The notes under the pieces were generated by a model, which was not told where the DNA came from, ran no database searches, and saw only the letters and a program-made list of their open reading frames with translations. Positions 53,701 to 61,238 of a stretch of 64,000 nucleotides of DNA are shown one piece after another. Positions within the stretch are counted from its first letter, which is position 1. Each line of letters opens with the position of its first letter. Made by a program: the position numbers and the translations under genes. The DNA lies in NCBI RefSeq assembly GCF_000355675.1, contig NC_020888.1:2312883-2376882 (forward strand), read 5' to 3'. The stretch comes from Thalassolituus oleivorans MIL-1 (GTDB lineage Bacteria > Pseudomonadota > Gammaproteobacteria > Pseudomonadales > Oceanobacteraceae).

Positions 53701-53819
53701 CTAAAGGAATTGGGTACGCCGTCTGGCAAGTTGTAATCGGCGTGTACGGTTAGAGCACTCATGCTTAGTGCGGCACTTGCCATAAATGGCATCAGCCGAC
53801 GCATTATTTTTATTGTCAT
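50724..53819 (-). CDS. Secreted beta-propeller/di-haem cytochrome c peroxidase-like protein
   Basis: The 1031-residue protein has a signal peptide (cleavage after LTVHA). The N-terminal half is a YVTN-type seven-bladed propeller with repeats such as MRPVAIAQAPDGDLWVVNF and SISVVDPDAQRVERTLLVGD. The C-terminal half has two haem c motifs, CAGCH (about 511-515) and CSGCH (about 708-712), in a MauG/cytochrome c peroxidase-like context. The C-terminus has a DRDLDGYFDAIELAANTDP calcium-type motif. GAGAGGA precedes the start. It is probably a periplasmic or surface redox protein. The exact reaction is unknown. Confidence 0.82.
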   Translation of the reverse strand: MTIKIMRRLMPFMASAALSMSALTVHADYNLPDGVPNSFSSKANYTLFETVPVRPMTMSANGQHLYVLNTPDDRVEIYDITTSGLTPSGSVAVGMRPVAIAQAPDGDLWVVNFLSDSISVVDPDAQRVERTLLVGDEPRDIVFAGPNRDRAFITTAHRGQNSPIDPQTFTPSVGRADVWVFDSNNPGNGTQTSPLEILTFFADTPRALATTPDGSKVYVATFNSGNQTTTIHEGATDDYPEENIHGDAQPHKSKIIKLIDGKWIDSVGRDVSEQINFNLPDYDVFTIDATPSTPVAVNGDGAPVSGVGTTLFNMVVNPISGKLYVANTEANNHKRFEGPGLDPEYNTTNRGDFVRSRITVIDDGAATPRHLNKHIDYSHCCAPTGNSEARKSLALPRQMAISSDGERLYVAALGSAKIGVFDTNALETDSFIPAESSQIQLANGGPSGVVLDEARNKLYVRTQFNNGIAVIDLNNNSEVQTIAMHSPEPENIAQGRAFLYDAFNTSSHGDSACAGCHVDGDIDHIAWDLGDPTAVTRDVPGSWLSRTGIAILLPTNSTVNAIETCAIIPFNLLPCAKEESFHFNSLKGPMLTQTMAGMDNHGPMHWRGDRTGGEAWYAGKQPNDGMFDERVAFAGFNVAFPGLLGRDAKLTDEEIGVFTDFALQNTLAPNPHRHLDNSLTERQAKGKEIFFGGPDGDRLTDITRNCSGCHITDLKGNEEYGVEHPGFFGSDGRYAFVFEPEMLKVPHLRNVYQRVGMFTLHDTSVKMEWEGKTYDMPHFFFPFTDPKETGDQIRGFGYTKDGSVGEVATFLQNGAFIDYGPITLNLVNPGGFQPYVEPGTWPSDLAAYNQEGFLKYAYLAITNSDYFSETNPETGEPVGREELRSVEDFVMVFPNNMAPIMGQQITLSANTSGSELDRLFMMEERAAVTEPRKECDLVARADDLGLLYDPASSQYIASDLNSYSRSALLALAPQVTFTCVPPGDGLRVALDRDLDGYFDAIELAANTDPANADSYPVTNSWWKNFWKWLIG

Positions 53820-53978
53820 GGCATCCTCTCGGGTCAGTCGCTGACGATTGCATTATTCAATCCTGATTAAGTAGGAGTCTCTGCTCCACCTATCATCAAG
53901 CCTGATTTAAATGCAGATCCAATAGTGACAATTGTCACTACTTAGTCGAGAGAAATTAAAAAGGTAGTGTTCGTCTAG

Positions 53979-54569
53979 TCAAAAAAGGCCACGTTCTTTG
54001 AGTTTGACGACGGCCTCTGCCCGATTGCGCACGCCTAACTTTTCAAACAAATTAGAGGCATAGTTGCGCACCGTGCCTGGGCTTAAATGATGCACTGCGG
54101 CTATTTCTTTATTGGTTTTCCCTTGCACTAACGAGCGTGCAATCAGGTCTTCCCGAGCGGTCATTTTACTAATATTTTTGGGGGTATTAGCGGGAAAAAG
54201 ATGCCCACCGGCCGCCACTTTTAATATGCTGGCTAGCAGTTGCTCTAGGCCTATATTCTTTTTCAATAAGCCCTTGGCTCCCAATTCTTCTGCTTGCTGA
54301 CATAGGTATTCGTCATCAAATGTAGTTAAAAATATTACCGGTGCTGTATAAGATTTGTTGATTTTCTTGAGTACGTCTATACCGTTCATTTCTGGCATAT
54401 GAATGTCAAGTAAGATGACGTCGGGTAACGGATGTTCGGACAAATATTCAATGCAGGCTTCACCACTGCTGAGCATAGCAAGCACGTCGATATCACCAGA
54501 CACTTCTAATAATTTAGCGATGCCTAGCAAGACAATAGTTTGATCATCAACTAACAATACCTTTGTCAT
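53979..54569 (-). CDS. NarL/FixJ-family response regulator
   Basis: The 196-residue protein has a receiver domain with acidic residues Asp8-Asp9, the phosphoacceptor Asp55 in LLDIHMPEMNG, and a Lys near 103 (AKGLLKKN). The C-terminal LuxR-type HTH (about 132-190) has TAREDLIARSLVQGKTNKEI and LSPGTVRNYASNLFEKLGV. It is translationally coupled (4-nt overlap) to the histidine kinase upstream. The kinase-regulator pair lies downstream of the 5'-nucleotidase gene and upstream of the cytochrome gene, which it might control. Confidence 0.93.
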   Translation of the reverse strand: MTKVLLVDDQTIVLLGIAKLLEVSGDIDVLAMLSSGEACIEYLSEHPLPDVILLDIHMPEMNGIDVLKKINKSYTAPVIFLTTFDDEYLCQQAEELGAKGLLKKNIGLEQLLASILKVAAGGHLFPANTPKNISKMTAREDLIARSLVQGKTNKEIAAVHHLSPGTVRNYASNLFEKLGVRNRAEAVVKLKERGLF

Positions 54570-55753
54570 ATCAATACCTCCCTTGGAAGATTTAGCGATA
54601 CTTTGAATCCCCCGCGCTCTGATCTTCCGGCACTCGCATGACCTCCAATATTACGCATTCGACCAACGATGCCATTCAAACCGTTGCCTGCCGTAACACT
54701 GGATTCAGCAGTGCCATTATCACGAATGGTTACTTTTAGCTGGTCGTCATCATAAAAAATATTTACCCAAGCGCTACTGGCACGACTATGTTTTAAGATA
54801 TTGGTAATCCCCTCTTGAATACAACATAGTAAATTATCAGCAACGACATCATCTCGAATACGAATATTAGGATCGCATTCAAGATGAATCGCTAACCCAG
54901 GAACTTTATCAATAACATTACGCAGCTGGTCATAAAAATGTTCGTTAGTTTGTTTGCGCAACTCGCCGACCACTTCGCCTAAGGTACTAAATAAGCGCTG
55001 ACAGGATTCTTGGGCTTGTTCTAAAGCGAGTTTTTCTTCGTCGCCTTTGGCGGGGTATTTATGCTCCAATATCTGTAAGTTAATATTCATTGCTGCCAAT
55101 TCATGACCCATTTTATCGTGTAAATCTTGACGAATTTTTCGTCTTTCTTCACTACGACTAGATTCTTCAAGCCGCGCTTGGGCGATGGTTAACTTAGCAG
55201 TACTGATTTTCAACTTATTGGTTTCCAGTAATTCGCGTAAAACACCAAGACCTAAACCCCATAGAACGAGTTCTTGAATCGCGATGGAAAGGGTAATATA
55301 AAAACCCACTTCGCCACCATACAACCAACCGTAGAGTACTGCGGGAGTCAGCAACACCAATACACTAAGAGGAGCTGAAAATCGTATGGTGTGGATAGAA
55401 TGAATAACGATCATCAAAGATAAAAGAAATAGATCGAGAACATCCGGCCGCCACAGTACTTGAATAATACACACACAAGAATACGCGCCAGTTAGGGTAA
55501 TCCAAGAAATAGCATTGCGATTATTAATAAGCCACTTCATATTCTGCCTCAACATGGTACGCAGTTGAGCGAAGGTATTGACTATAAAAAAAACGCCATT
55601 TAACACGCCTAGCGCGAGCATAACGATGTAAGCGATGCTCCCCGCTTCAGCGCCATTAAGCCAAATTCGACTAAAAGCCGTCAGCCAAGCCGTAAGACCT
55701 AATGTACTAAGAAGTGCGACGCGCGTTGGTAAACTGAATTTCTCTATAAACAT
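54566..55753 (-). CDS. Membrane sensor histidine kinase (HisKA_3/NarX-type)
   Basis: The 395-residue protein has about six hydrophobic helices (1-170) forming a membrane sensor, then a coiled linker, a HisKA_3 dimerisation region with the phospho-histidine in IRQDLHDKMGHELA (about His212), and an HATPase domain with ITNILKHSRASSAWVNI and TVTAGNGLNGIVGRMRN G-boxes. It phosphorylates the NarL-type regulator encoded immediately downstream. The signal is unknown; no periplasmic sensor loop of note is present. Confidence 0.92.
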   Translation of the reverse strand: MFIEKFSLPTRVALLSTLGLTAWLTAFSRIWLNGAEAGSIAYIVMLALGVLNGVFFIVNTFAQLRTMLRQNMKWLINNRNAISWITLTGAYSCVCIIQVLWRPDVLDLFLLSLMIVIHSIHTIRFSAPLSVLVLLTPAVLYGWLYGGEVGFYITLSIAIQELVLWGLGLGVLRELLETNKLKISTAKLTIAQARLEESSRSEERRKIRQDLHDKMGHELAAMNINLQILEHKYPAKGDEEKLALEQAQESCQRLFSTLGEVVGELRKQTNEHFYDQLRNVIDKVPGLAIHLECDPNIRIRDDVVADNLLCCIQEGITNILKHSRASSAWVNIFYDDDQLKVTIRDNGTAESSVTAGNGLNGIVGRMRNIGGHASAGRSERGGFKVSLNLPREVLI

Positions 55754-55862
55754 ACCCGATGTCCCTATTGTTATTGTTGTTGGATATCGAAGTTAGTGGG
55801 ATACCTTAGCATCCGAGATATGTATTTTTCTAGTACGGCCTTATTGAAATCTAAAAGAAGAG

Positions 55863-55892
55863 CAAAAAAAAACGGGAGCCGAAGCTCCCGTC
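55863..55892 (-). terminator. Intrinsic terminator of the 5'-nucleotidase gene
   Basis: On the minus strand ACGGGAGC-TTCG-GCTCCCGT forms an 8-bp UUCG hairpin followed by at least eight T residues. It lies 18 bp after the stop of the 5'-nucleotidase gene. Confidence 0.93.
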
Positions 55893-55909
55893 CTATTTTC
55901 AGCAAAAGG

Positions 55910-57886
55910 CTATTTCATTTCACAACCCGCGCCTGTTGTGTGATTGCAGCCGCTAGTATCAATGAATAACTGAGTTGAATATTCACTGACTGGTAGCTTG
56001 CCAACCTCTTGGGTAGCTTCTGTGAGGTCTTCTACGTAGTCGATGAAACCTTGGGCGTATTCTGTGAAGGTATCTTCAAATTCACCGGCATCATACGGTT
56101 CTTGAAAGGTATCGTAGCCGTCTTGACCGGAGGCAATAAAGTTATTGGTCACTACGCGATATGTTGCAGCGGTATCAAGCGCCACCCAATCTCCATCGAC
56201 CTGTGGATTTACTTCAATGTTACTAATACGGCTGCCTTTGCTTTGCGAGGCATCAACGTTGTAACGTAATCCAGAAGCATATGGATATGAACCGTTAGAA
56301 CCGCCGTTATCTAAGAAATTCGCCAGTGCGTCTTCTAATACGTTGATGATCTGTTGGCCTGTCATATCTAAAATCACTAAAGTGTTAGAGAAAGGCAGTA
56401 AGGTAAATGCATCTGCAATAGTGACGTCTCCAGCCGCTAAGTCCACACGTACACCACCACCATTTTGTATGGCGATGTCGGCAGTTGGCGATACTTTTAA
56501 GAAAGCTTTAGCCACAACGTTAGAAATATCAGAACCACGCTCATAAGTGGCAGAAGAATCACAAAGCGACGAACGTGAATCACCCGGCACACGAGACAAA
56601 CAAAGATCGGTGGCATTTGTTCCAATCACTGTTTGCTTCAGTACGTCGACGTCTTGATCAAATACCGCCAGTAATGCCGCAGTGGTGGCATCTTCTTGGG
56701 CGATAACAATTTCGTCTTCGGCGGTCAATTTGGCCGCCACACGAGTGACATCATTACCCTTCAATGAAAGCGTTGAGCCATCACTATCTTTGTATTTAAA
56801 CGTGTTGCTAATGGGTAGATACGGATGACCGCTACATGCGGTTACTTTACCGTTGGCATCGAAGCTAACATCGAGCTTGCCCAGCATGTGCGCATATTCC
56901 CATGCTTGTACGACACAAACAGTGCTACCAGTACTATCAGCCACGACTGCTGGATAATCGGCGACTGGATTGAATCCTAAATCACTGAATGTGCTATCGC
57001 CCAATAAAGTATGCGAGTCGCCGCCGACGATAACGTCAACACCGTTTAACGCTGCTGCCAGTACAAGATCGCTGGTGTATTGGTAATGAGTCATTAATAC
57101 AATTTTATTCACACCTAGAGCTGTTAATTCGTCGATATACTTTTGTGCAGTTGTGGTTTCATCAAGGAACTGAGTATCGGCATCTGGGCTTGAAGAATTT
57201 TTGGTTTTACCAGCAATATCGATACCTATGATGCCTATTTGTTGGCCATCACGCTCAACGATAGTGTAAGGCTGAAGGTAGCCTTCTTTAACGGCTGAAG
57301 TTGCGCCCGGCACAACGTTTGCTGCTAGAGCCGGCGTTTCACACGCCGTTGAATTTAGCGAATTTAGGAAATTAGCAAGACCGCTGTCGCCATCATCAAA
57401 TTCATGATTTCCTAGTGCAAATGCATCGAAACATACTTGATTCATCATTTCGGCATCGGCGCGACCTTTGAATAATGAATAGTACAAGGTGCCGGTAACG
57501 GCATCTCCCGAATGCAGTTTTAGTACGTTATTAGACTGGGCACCAAGTGTATCGAATAAACTAACCAGTAAAGGAAAACCGCCGTAGGTTACTGAAACAC
57601 TCGTTATAGCTGAATCGTCGCTAAGCTTGGTAGATAACCCCAGTGACGATACATCATAACCGAAGGTTTCAGCAGCGATATGCGAGTGGTGATCATTCAT
57701 ATGAAGAATGGTCAAATCCAATGCCTTGCCTTCCGTTGCTACTGGCGCTTGCTGGCCCATTTCACCTTGTGGCCCCTGCAGACCTTGCTCGCCTTGTAAT
57801 CCTTGTGGACCACGCGAGCCATCACCGCCACATGCAATAAGACCCGTGCTTAATGCCGCCAACATACACAGCTTAAAACTTTGCAT
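55910..57886 (-). CDS. 5'-nucleotidase/UshA-family lipoprotein with collagen-like segment
   Basis: The 658-residue protein has a lipoprotein signal ending LSTGLIACGG, then a collagen-like Gly-x-y stretch (about 22-45; GPQGLQGEQGLQGPQGEMG). A metallophosphoesterase domain follows with ILHMNDHHSHI (about 60) and FALGNHEFDDGD, then VMTHYQYTSD and IVGGDSHTLL. The C-terminal 5'-nucleotidase domain has DIAIQNGGGVRVDLAAGDVT. ATG 57886 is chosen because AAAGGG precedes it; the longer frame adds 38 residues. Such enzymes release phosphate from nucleotides or cyclic nucleotides outside the inner membrane. Confidence 0.88.
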   Translation of the reverse strand: MQSFKLCMLAALSTGLIACGGDGSRGPQGLQGEQGLQGPQGEMGQQAPVATEGKALDLTILHMNDHHSHIAAETFGYDVSSLGLSTKLSDDSAITSVSVTYGGFPLLVSLFDTLGAQSNNVLKLHSGDAVTGTLYYSLFKGRADAEMMNQVCFDAFALGNHEFDDGDSGLANFLNSLNSTACETPALAANVVPGATSAVKEGYLQPYTIVERDGQQIGIIGIDIAGKTKNSSSPDADTQFLDETTTAQKYIDELTALGVNKIVLMTHYQYTSDLVLAAALNGVDVIVGGDSHTLLGDSTFSDLGFNPVADYPAVVADSTGSTVCVVQAWEYAHMLGKLDVSFDANGKVTACSGHPYLPISNTFKYKDSDGSTLSLKGNDVTRVAAKLTAEDEIVIAQEDATTAALLAVFDQDVDVLKQTVIGTNATDLCLSRVPGDSRSSLCDSSATYERGSDISNVVAKAFLKVSPTADIAIQNGGGVRVDLAAGDVTIADAFTLLPFSNTLVILDMTGQQIINVLEDALANFLDNGGSNGSYPYASGLRYNVDASQSKGSRISNIEVNPQVDGDWVALDTAATYRVVTNNFIASGQDGYDTFQEPYDAGEFEDTFTEYAQGFIDYVEDLTEATQEVGKLPVSEYSTQLFIDTSGCNHTTGAGCEMK

Positions 57887-58128
57887 ACATAACCCTTTCA
57901 CAACTAGTTTAATAAAATTTATTAAAGGGTATTTGGAGTTCTTTACGCTGAGGTTAAAGAAAAGGGTCATAGATATGACAAACGTCTTCGCGAGGTACAA
58001 AGTTAGTTTTAAGATTTAGTCCGCATTGGTCAATTAATGGCCACCCTTCTCATAGTTGACGCTAAACCTTCTTTCTTTTGACACATATATCAGTAGAATC
58101 AAACACTTAATTGACAGCGGAGCTTCCT

Positions 58129-58695
58129 GTGGCAAGCTTACATGAAAGAAAATTAGCCATTGTTGCTGATCTTCATTGGTCATTGGAAGAAATGCGAGCA
58201 AAAGAAGCGGGGAAGCAATTCTTACTCAACGTTGCTCAATTCCTGCCTGTTTATAGCCCTGCCCTACGTCAAATTTATAGCGACTACACAACGTATTTTA
58301 CTAAAACGAGTGTGGTGATATTGCCCGATCCTGTCGATTTCACCTGCACTTACTCGCATATTCCTGAAGAGTCGATAAAGAGTACCGGTTTATTGCTTTA
58401 TCCAAGTGCGAATGGATTGGCGGTGAATATGCGTTTACGCAATAACAAGACAATTAGCATGCCACTACAGAAAGCATTTGGCCTAATTCAACAACAATTA
58501 AAAGGGCCATTTTTACCGATTATTAAACGTGGTGATTTACGCGACTTTAAAGAGTTAACGCCGTGCTTGCATTTAAATGCGCTGGTTCCTAATAAGGCCG
58601 GATCCCTTTCGCGCTTTTCACAACGCGATATCGCTAAGGCACTCGCTGAACGCTCTAACGAATTACAGTTAGCTGCTCATCTACTTGGGGCTTAA
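58129..58695 (+). CDS. Hypothetical protein, GTG start
   Basis: The 188-residue soluble protein contains VASLHERKLAIVADLHWSLE, SVVILPDPVDFTCTYSHIPE and FKELTPCLHLNALVPNKAGS. I do not recognise a domain. The start is assigned to GTG 58129 because GGAG lies 6 nt upstream; the alternative TTG at 58111 would put the Shine-Dalgarno sequence inside the gene. It is followed by a good terminator and tRNA-Val, and appears monocistronic. Confidence 0.65.
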   Translation: MASLHERKLAIVADLHWSLEEMRAKEAGKQFLLNVAQFLPVYSPALRQIYSDYTTYFTKTSVVILPDPVDFTCTYSHIPEESIKSTGLLLYPSANGLAVNMRLRNNKTISMPLQKAFGLIQQQLKGPFLPIIKRGDLRDFKELTPCLHLNALVPNKAGSLSRFSQRDIAKALAERSNELQLAAHLLGA

Positions 58696-58710
58696 GTAAC
58701 GACCATAAAA

Positions 58711-58742
58711 AAACCCGCAGCAGTTACCTGATGCGGGTTTTT
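58711..58742 (+). terminator. Intrinsic terminator after the hypothetical gene
   Basis: AAACCCGCA and TGCGGGTTT form a 9-bp stem with a 12-nt loop, followed by TT on the plus strand and preceded by A-runs. It lies 16 bp after the stop at 58695 and may also terminate tRNA transcription from the other side. Confidence 0.88.
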
Positions 58743-58749
58743 AGTATCT

Positions 58750-58826
<77 letters not shown>

Positions 58827-58907
58827 GAAGAGGCGCGTATATTAGCTATGCTCGGTTTCTAGTGCAAGTCCTTTTTCGCCCCCAAGATTGGTAAAAGCTG
58901 ATAAGAA

Positions 58908-59957
58908 TCAGAGAGCTAAAGAGTGAAGCTGGAATTGTTGACGACTGGCACTTGGCGTTAAGCCGCTCCAGCGTTTAAAGGCTCGGCGAAAATTGGTAAG
59001 GTCATTGAAGAGCAGCTGTTGGGCCACTTGCTCGTTGTTCATGCCTTTAACATGCAACAGATACAAGCACACGTGCAATCGGGCTTGGTCTTGTATTTGT
59101 TGAAAGCTGGTTCGATGCTTCTTCAACTTACGTTTTAACGTAGCAGAGCTCATATCGAAGGCCAAAGCCACATCCGGCAGGGTCACGGGCTGCTGAATGT
59201 GCTTCACGAGCCAATCATAAACGGATTCACAAAAACCACTAAGACTCTCAGGTACTGGATCTGACTGGGTAGCTTCGTGCCATGATGCACGAAAAGCGGT
59301 AACCGAACCTTTAGGCCATGCTTGCTCTAGCCAGCGTTTTTCAATGACCATAACATCCACGCCTAAGCCGAACATAAGCTTTTCGCCTAGATGCACCTGA
59401 TACTGCTCTATACCTTTTGTGGGGGCTTGGTAGCTAAAACCATAACGCCAAGGTAAAGACGTTTGTGACTGCCAACGCGATAAAGATGTTAGAGCCATCA
59501 TCGAGGTTTCAACCATAAAGGGTCGCGATGAGGCTAAATCACAGCAGGTATCTAGCCACTGTATATAGCAGTAATGTTCATCTTCAAACACTCGCGGTAC
59601 AAGCAGTGGACTTAATGTATGCCGAAAATGTACTAGGGCTTGTAGGCCGCGCTTCAAATCTGGGGCATTACTCAATAACTGACTACCAAGACCATAGTGG
59701 CCGGGCCAAAGGTTGTCGCCCCACCGAAAGCTTAGATCGCCCTCGGGTGCTAGCTTCTGACTATTACTAATGAGCTGTTGAAACTGTAAGGCCGACATAT
59801 GTCGTTTGCCTTCAATGATGTCTTCATAAAATAGACCTGTGCCTTTTAATACTTTGTGTGAACTAGCATCTCGGACCAACAATAAATCCAGCAATAAAGC
59901 CGGTTGATGGTGTGCCGGTAGGTATCTCTGATCACACTCGTACCAGTTGGGTTTCAT
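58908..59957 (-). CDS. AraC-family transcriptional regulator
   Basis: The 349-residue protein has an N-terminal Arabinose_bd-like domain (about 20-205) and a C-terminal AraC HTH domain with VTLPDVALAFDMSSATLKRK and LLFNDLTNFRRAFKRWSGLT. It has the same OruR/ArgR-like layout as the regulator at 18638. It is followed by tRNA-Val on the same strand and preceded by the GGDEF-like gene with a 15-bp gap, suggesting cotranscription of the two regulators. The target is unknown. Confidence 0.88.
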   Translation of the reverse strand: MKPNWYECDQRYLPAHHQPALLLDLLLVRDASSHKVLKGTGLFYEDIIEGKRHMSALQFQQLISNSQKLAPEGDLSFRWGDNLWPGHYGLGSQLLSNAPDLKRGLQALVHFRHTLSPLLVPRVFEDEHYCYIQWLDTCCDLASSRPFMVETSMMALTSLSRWQSQTSLPWRYGFSYQAPTKGIEQYQVHLGEKLMFGLGVDVMVIEKRWLEQAWPKGSVTAFRASWHEATQSDPVPESLSGFCESVYDWLVKHIQQPVTLPDVALAFDMSSATLKRKLKKHRTSFQQIQDQARLHVCLYLLHVKGMNNEQVAQQLLFNDLTNFRRAFKRWSGLTPSASRQQFQLHSLAL

Positions 59958-59972
59958 AACATTGGCTTCTTA

Positions 59973-60887
59973 TTAGGCTGCGAGATAACAGCAGTGCTGT
60001 TCACGAGCTGAATTTAAAGCCTGATTAGCATTGGCTAAAATATCACTCGTTGTTTGGTCTTTGTTCGTACAGACGACACCGGCACAAATACTCTGAGGGC
60101 AGCTATCACCATCCTTCGTTTTAAACGAAAAATGTTGAATTGCTAGGCGTAGCTCTTCCGCTATCTGTAACGAACGCTCTGGGGATGTATCCATCATAAC
60201 CACCGAAAAACGATCGCCAGCATAACGGCAAATAACATCTTGACGACGTAAATTAAGTAACAGAATTTCCGCGATTTCGTGTAACAAGCGGTCTGATTCT
60301 CGATGGCCATACTGGCGAGAAAATAACGAAAACTGTTCTATCTCAAGCATAATTAAAGACATTTCTGCATCAGGATATTCTGAACGTAGCCGCTGGATAT
60401 GTTCTTTTAAATAATCAACTCGTCCTAGCTGAGTCAGGGTATCGACGTAACGGTGTTCTCGAAATAAATTCTCACGTTTTTGTAGCTGCTGGTTAACAGC
60501 AAGCTGTTCGTCATGCCAATGAAATAACCCATAGGTTAATAACCCGATTCCAAATGGCATAGCAGCTGACTCTAGCCAATGATCCCACCACTGCTCTGCC
60601 GGTATGCGAATAAATTCGTCAATATTGTCTTGCCACATAGCAATGAACATAAAACCCAAACCGAGCGTCAATAGGTTGGTAACTCGACCCGCTGGGCGAC
60701 TACCTAGAATAAGTATCATCCATATAGCAATAGCAATAGAACTTCCACCTTCTCCCAGCACATCCAGCCAGTCAATTTCGCCCCAAGCTTTACTATCACC
60801 CACCCAAATACACGCAATTAAAGACATAAAAGCGATACCATAGATGAGGATTAATTTATTTCTGTGAGGTCGTAATTTAGACAGCAT
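59973..60887 (-). CDS. Membrane GGDEF-domain protein with degenerate active site
   Basis: The 304-residue protein has about four N-terminal hydrophobic helices (12-125), a short coiled linker, and a GGDEF domain (about 145-300) with DTLTQLGRVDYLKEH and MSLIMLEIEQFSLFSRQYGH. The signature loop reads RYAGDRFSVV, so GGDEF is AGDRF: the glutamate needed for catalysis in active diguanylate cyclases is arginine. It is probably not an active cyclase and may instead sense or regulate through GTP or c-di-GMP binding, which I cannot demonstrate. Confidence 0.82.
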   Translation of the reverse strand: MLSKLRPHRNKLILIYGIAFMSLIACIWVGDSKAWGEIDWLDVLGEGGSSIAIAIWMILILGSRPAGRVTNLLTLGLGFMFIAMWQDNIDEFIRIPAEQWWDHWLESAAMPFGIGLLTYGLFHWHDEQLAVNQQLQKRENLFREHRYVDTLTQLGRVDYLKEHIQRLRSEYPDAEMSLIMLEIEQFSLFSRQYGHRESDRLLHEIAEILLLNLRRQDVICRYAGDRFSVVMMDTSPERSLQIAEELRLAIQHFSFKTKDGDSCPQSICAGVVCTNKDQTTSDILANANQALNSAREQHCCYLAA

Positions 60888-61238
60888 GATGTCGGCCTTA
60901 TATTAAATTAAGGCTGTATTATCAGCATAAAGTGACAGTTTAATGACAAAAGTTAATAAAGCCTGATTCTTACCAACGGGTCAAATCAGCTCAAGTAAAA
61001 AGTACGTTTCACCTGAAAAATAAGCATTTGATCAGCACAACACTGAAGAATGGATACCCTTTTCGAAAAATATGGAGTGCGCTAAGTTCGCGCTGAATAA
61101 TTAACAGGTTAAAGAAGATCATTTTATGTCGTTTTTCCTGTATTAAGGCGGCTTTTATCCTCCTTAAAAAACGACTGTAACAAAACAGCAATACGATATT
61201 TCTACTGTCTCGTCAGTTTTACTCATCGGAGCAGTATT
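60888..61238. promoter_or_regulatory. Upstream region of the TonB-dependent receptor with a large hairpin
   Basis: This 351-bp gap between divergent genes contains no convincing coding sequence. The main feature is a two-part hairpin at 61128-61175: outer arms GTCGTTTT and AAAACGAC enclose inner arms TTAAGG and CCTTAA. It ends 63 bp before the receptor start. It could be a 5'UTR structure or a weak terminator-like element controlling receptor expression. I see no known riboswitch consensus. CGGAG lies about 8 nt upstream of the ATG as ribosome-binding site. Confidence 0.5.

Noticed and set aside
61009-61191. Short leftward open reading frame upstream of the TonB receptor
   Set aside because: It overlaps the hairpin, has no ribosome-binding site and no recognisable sequence; probably non-coding.
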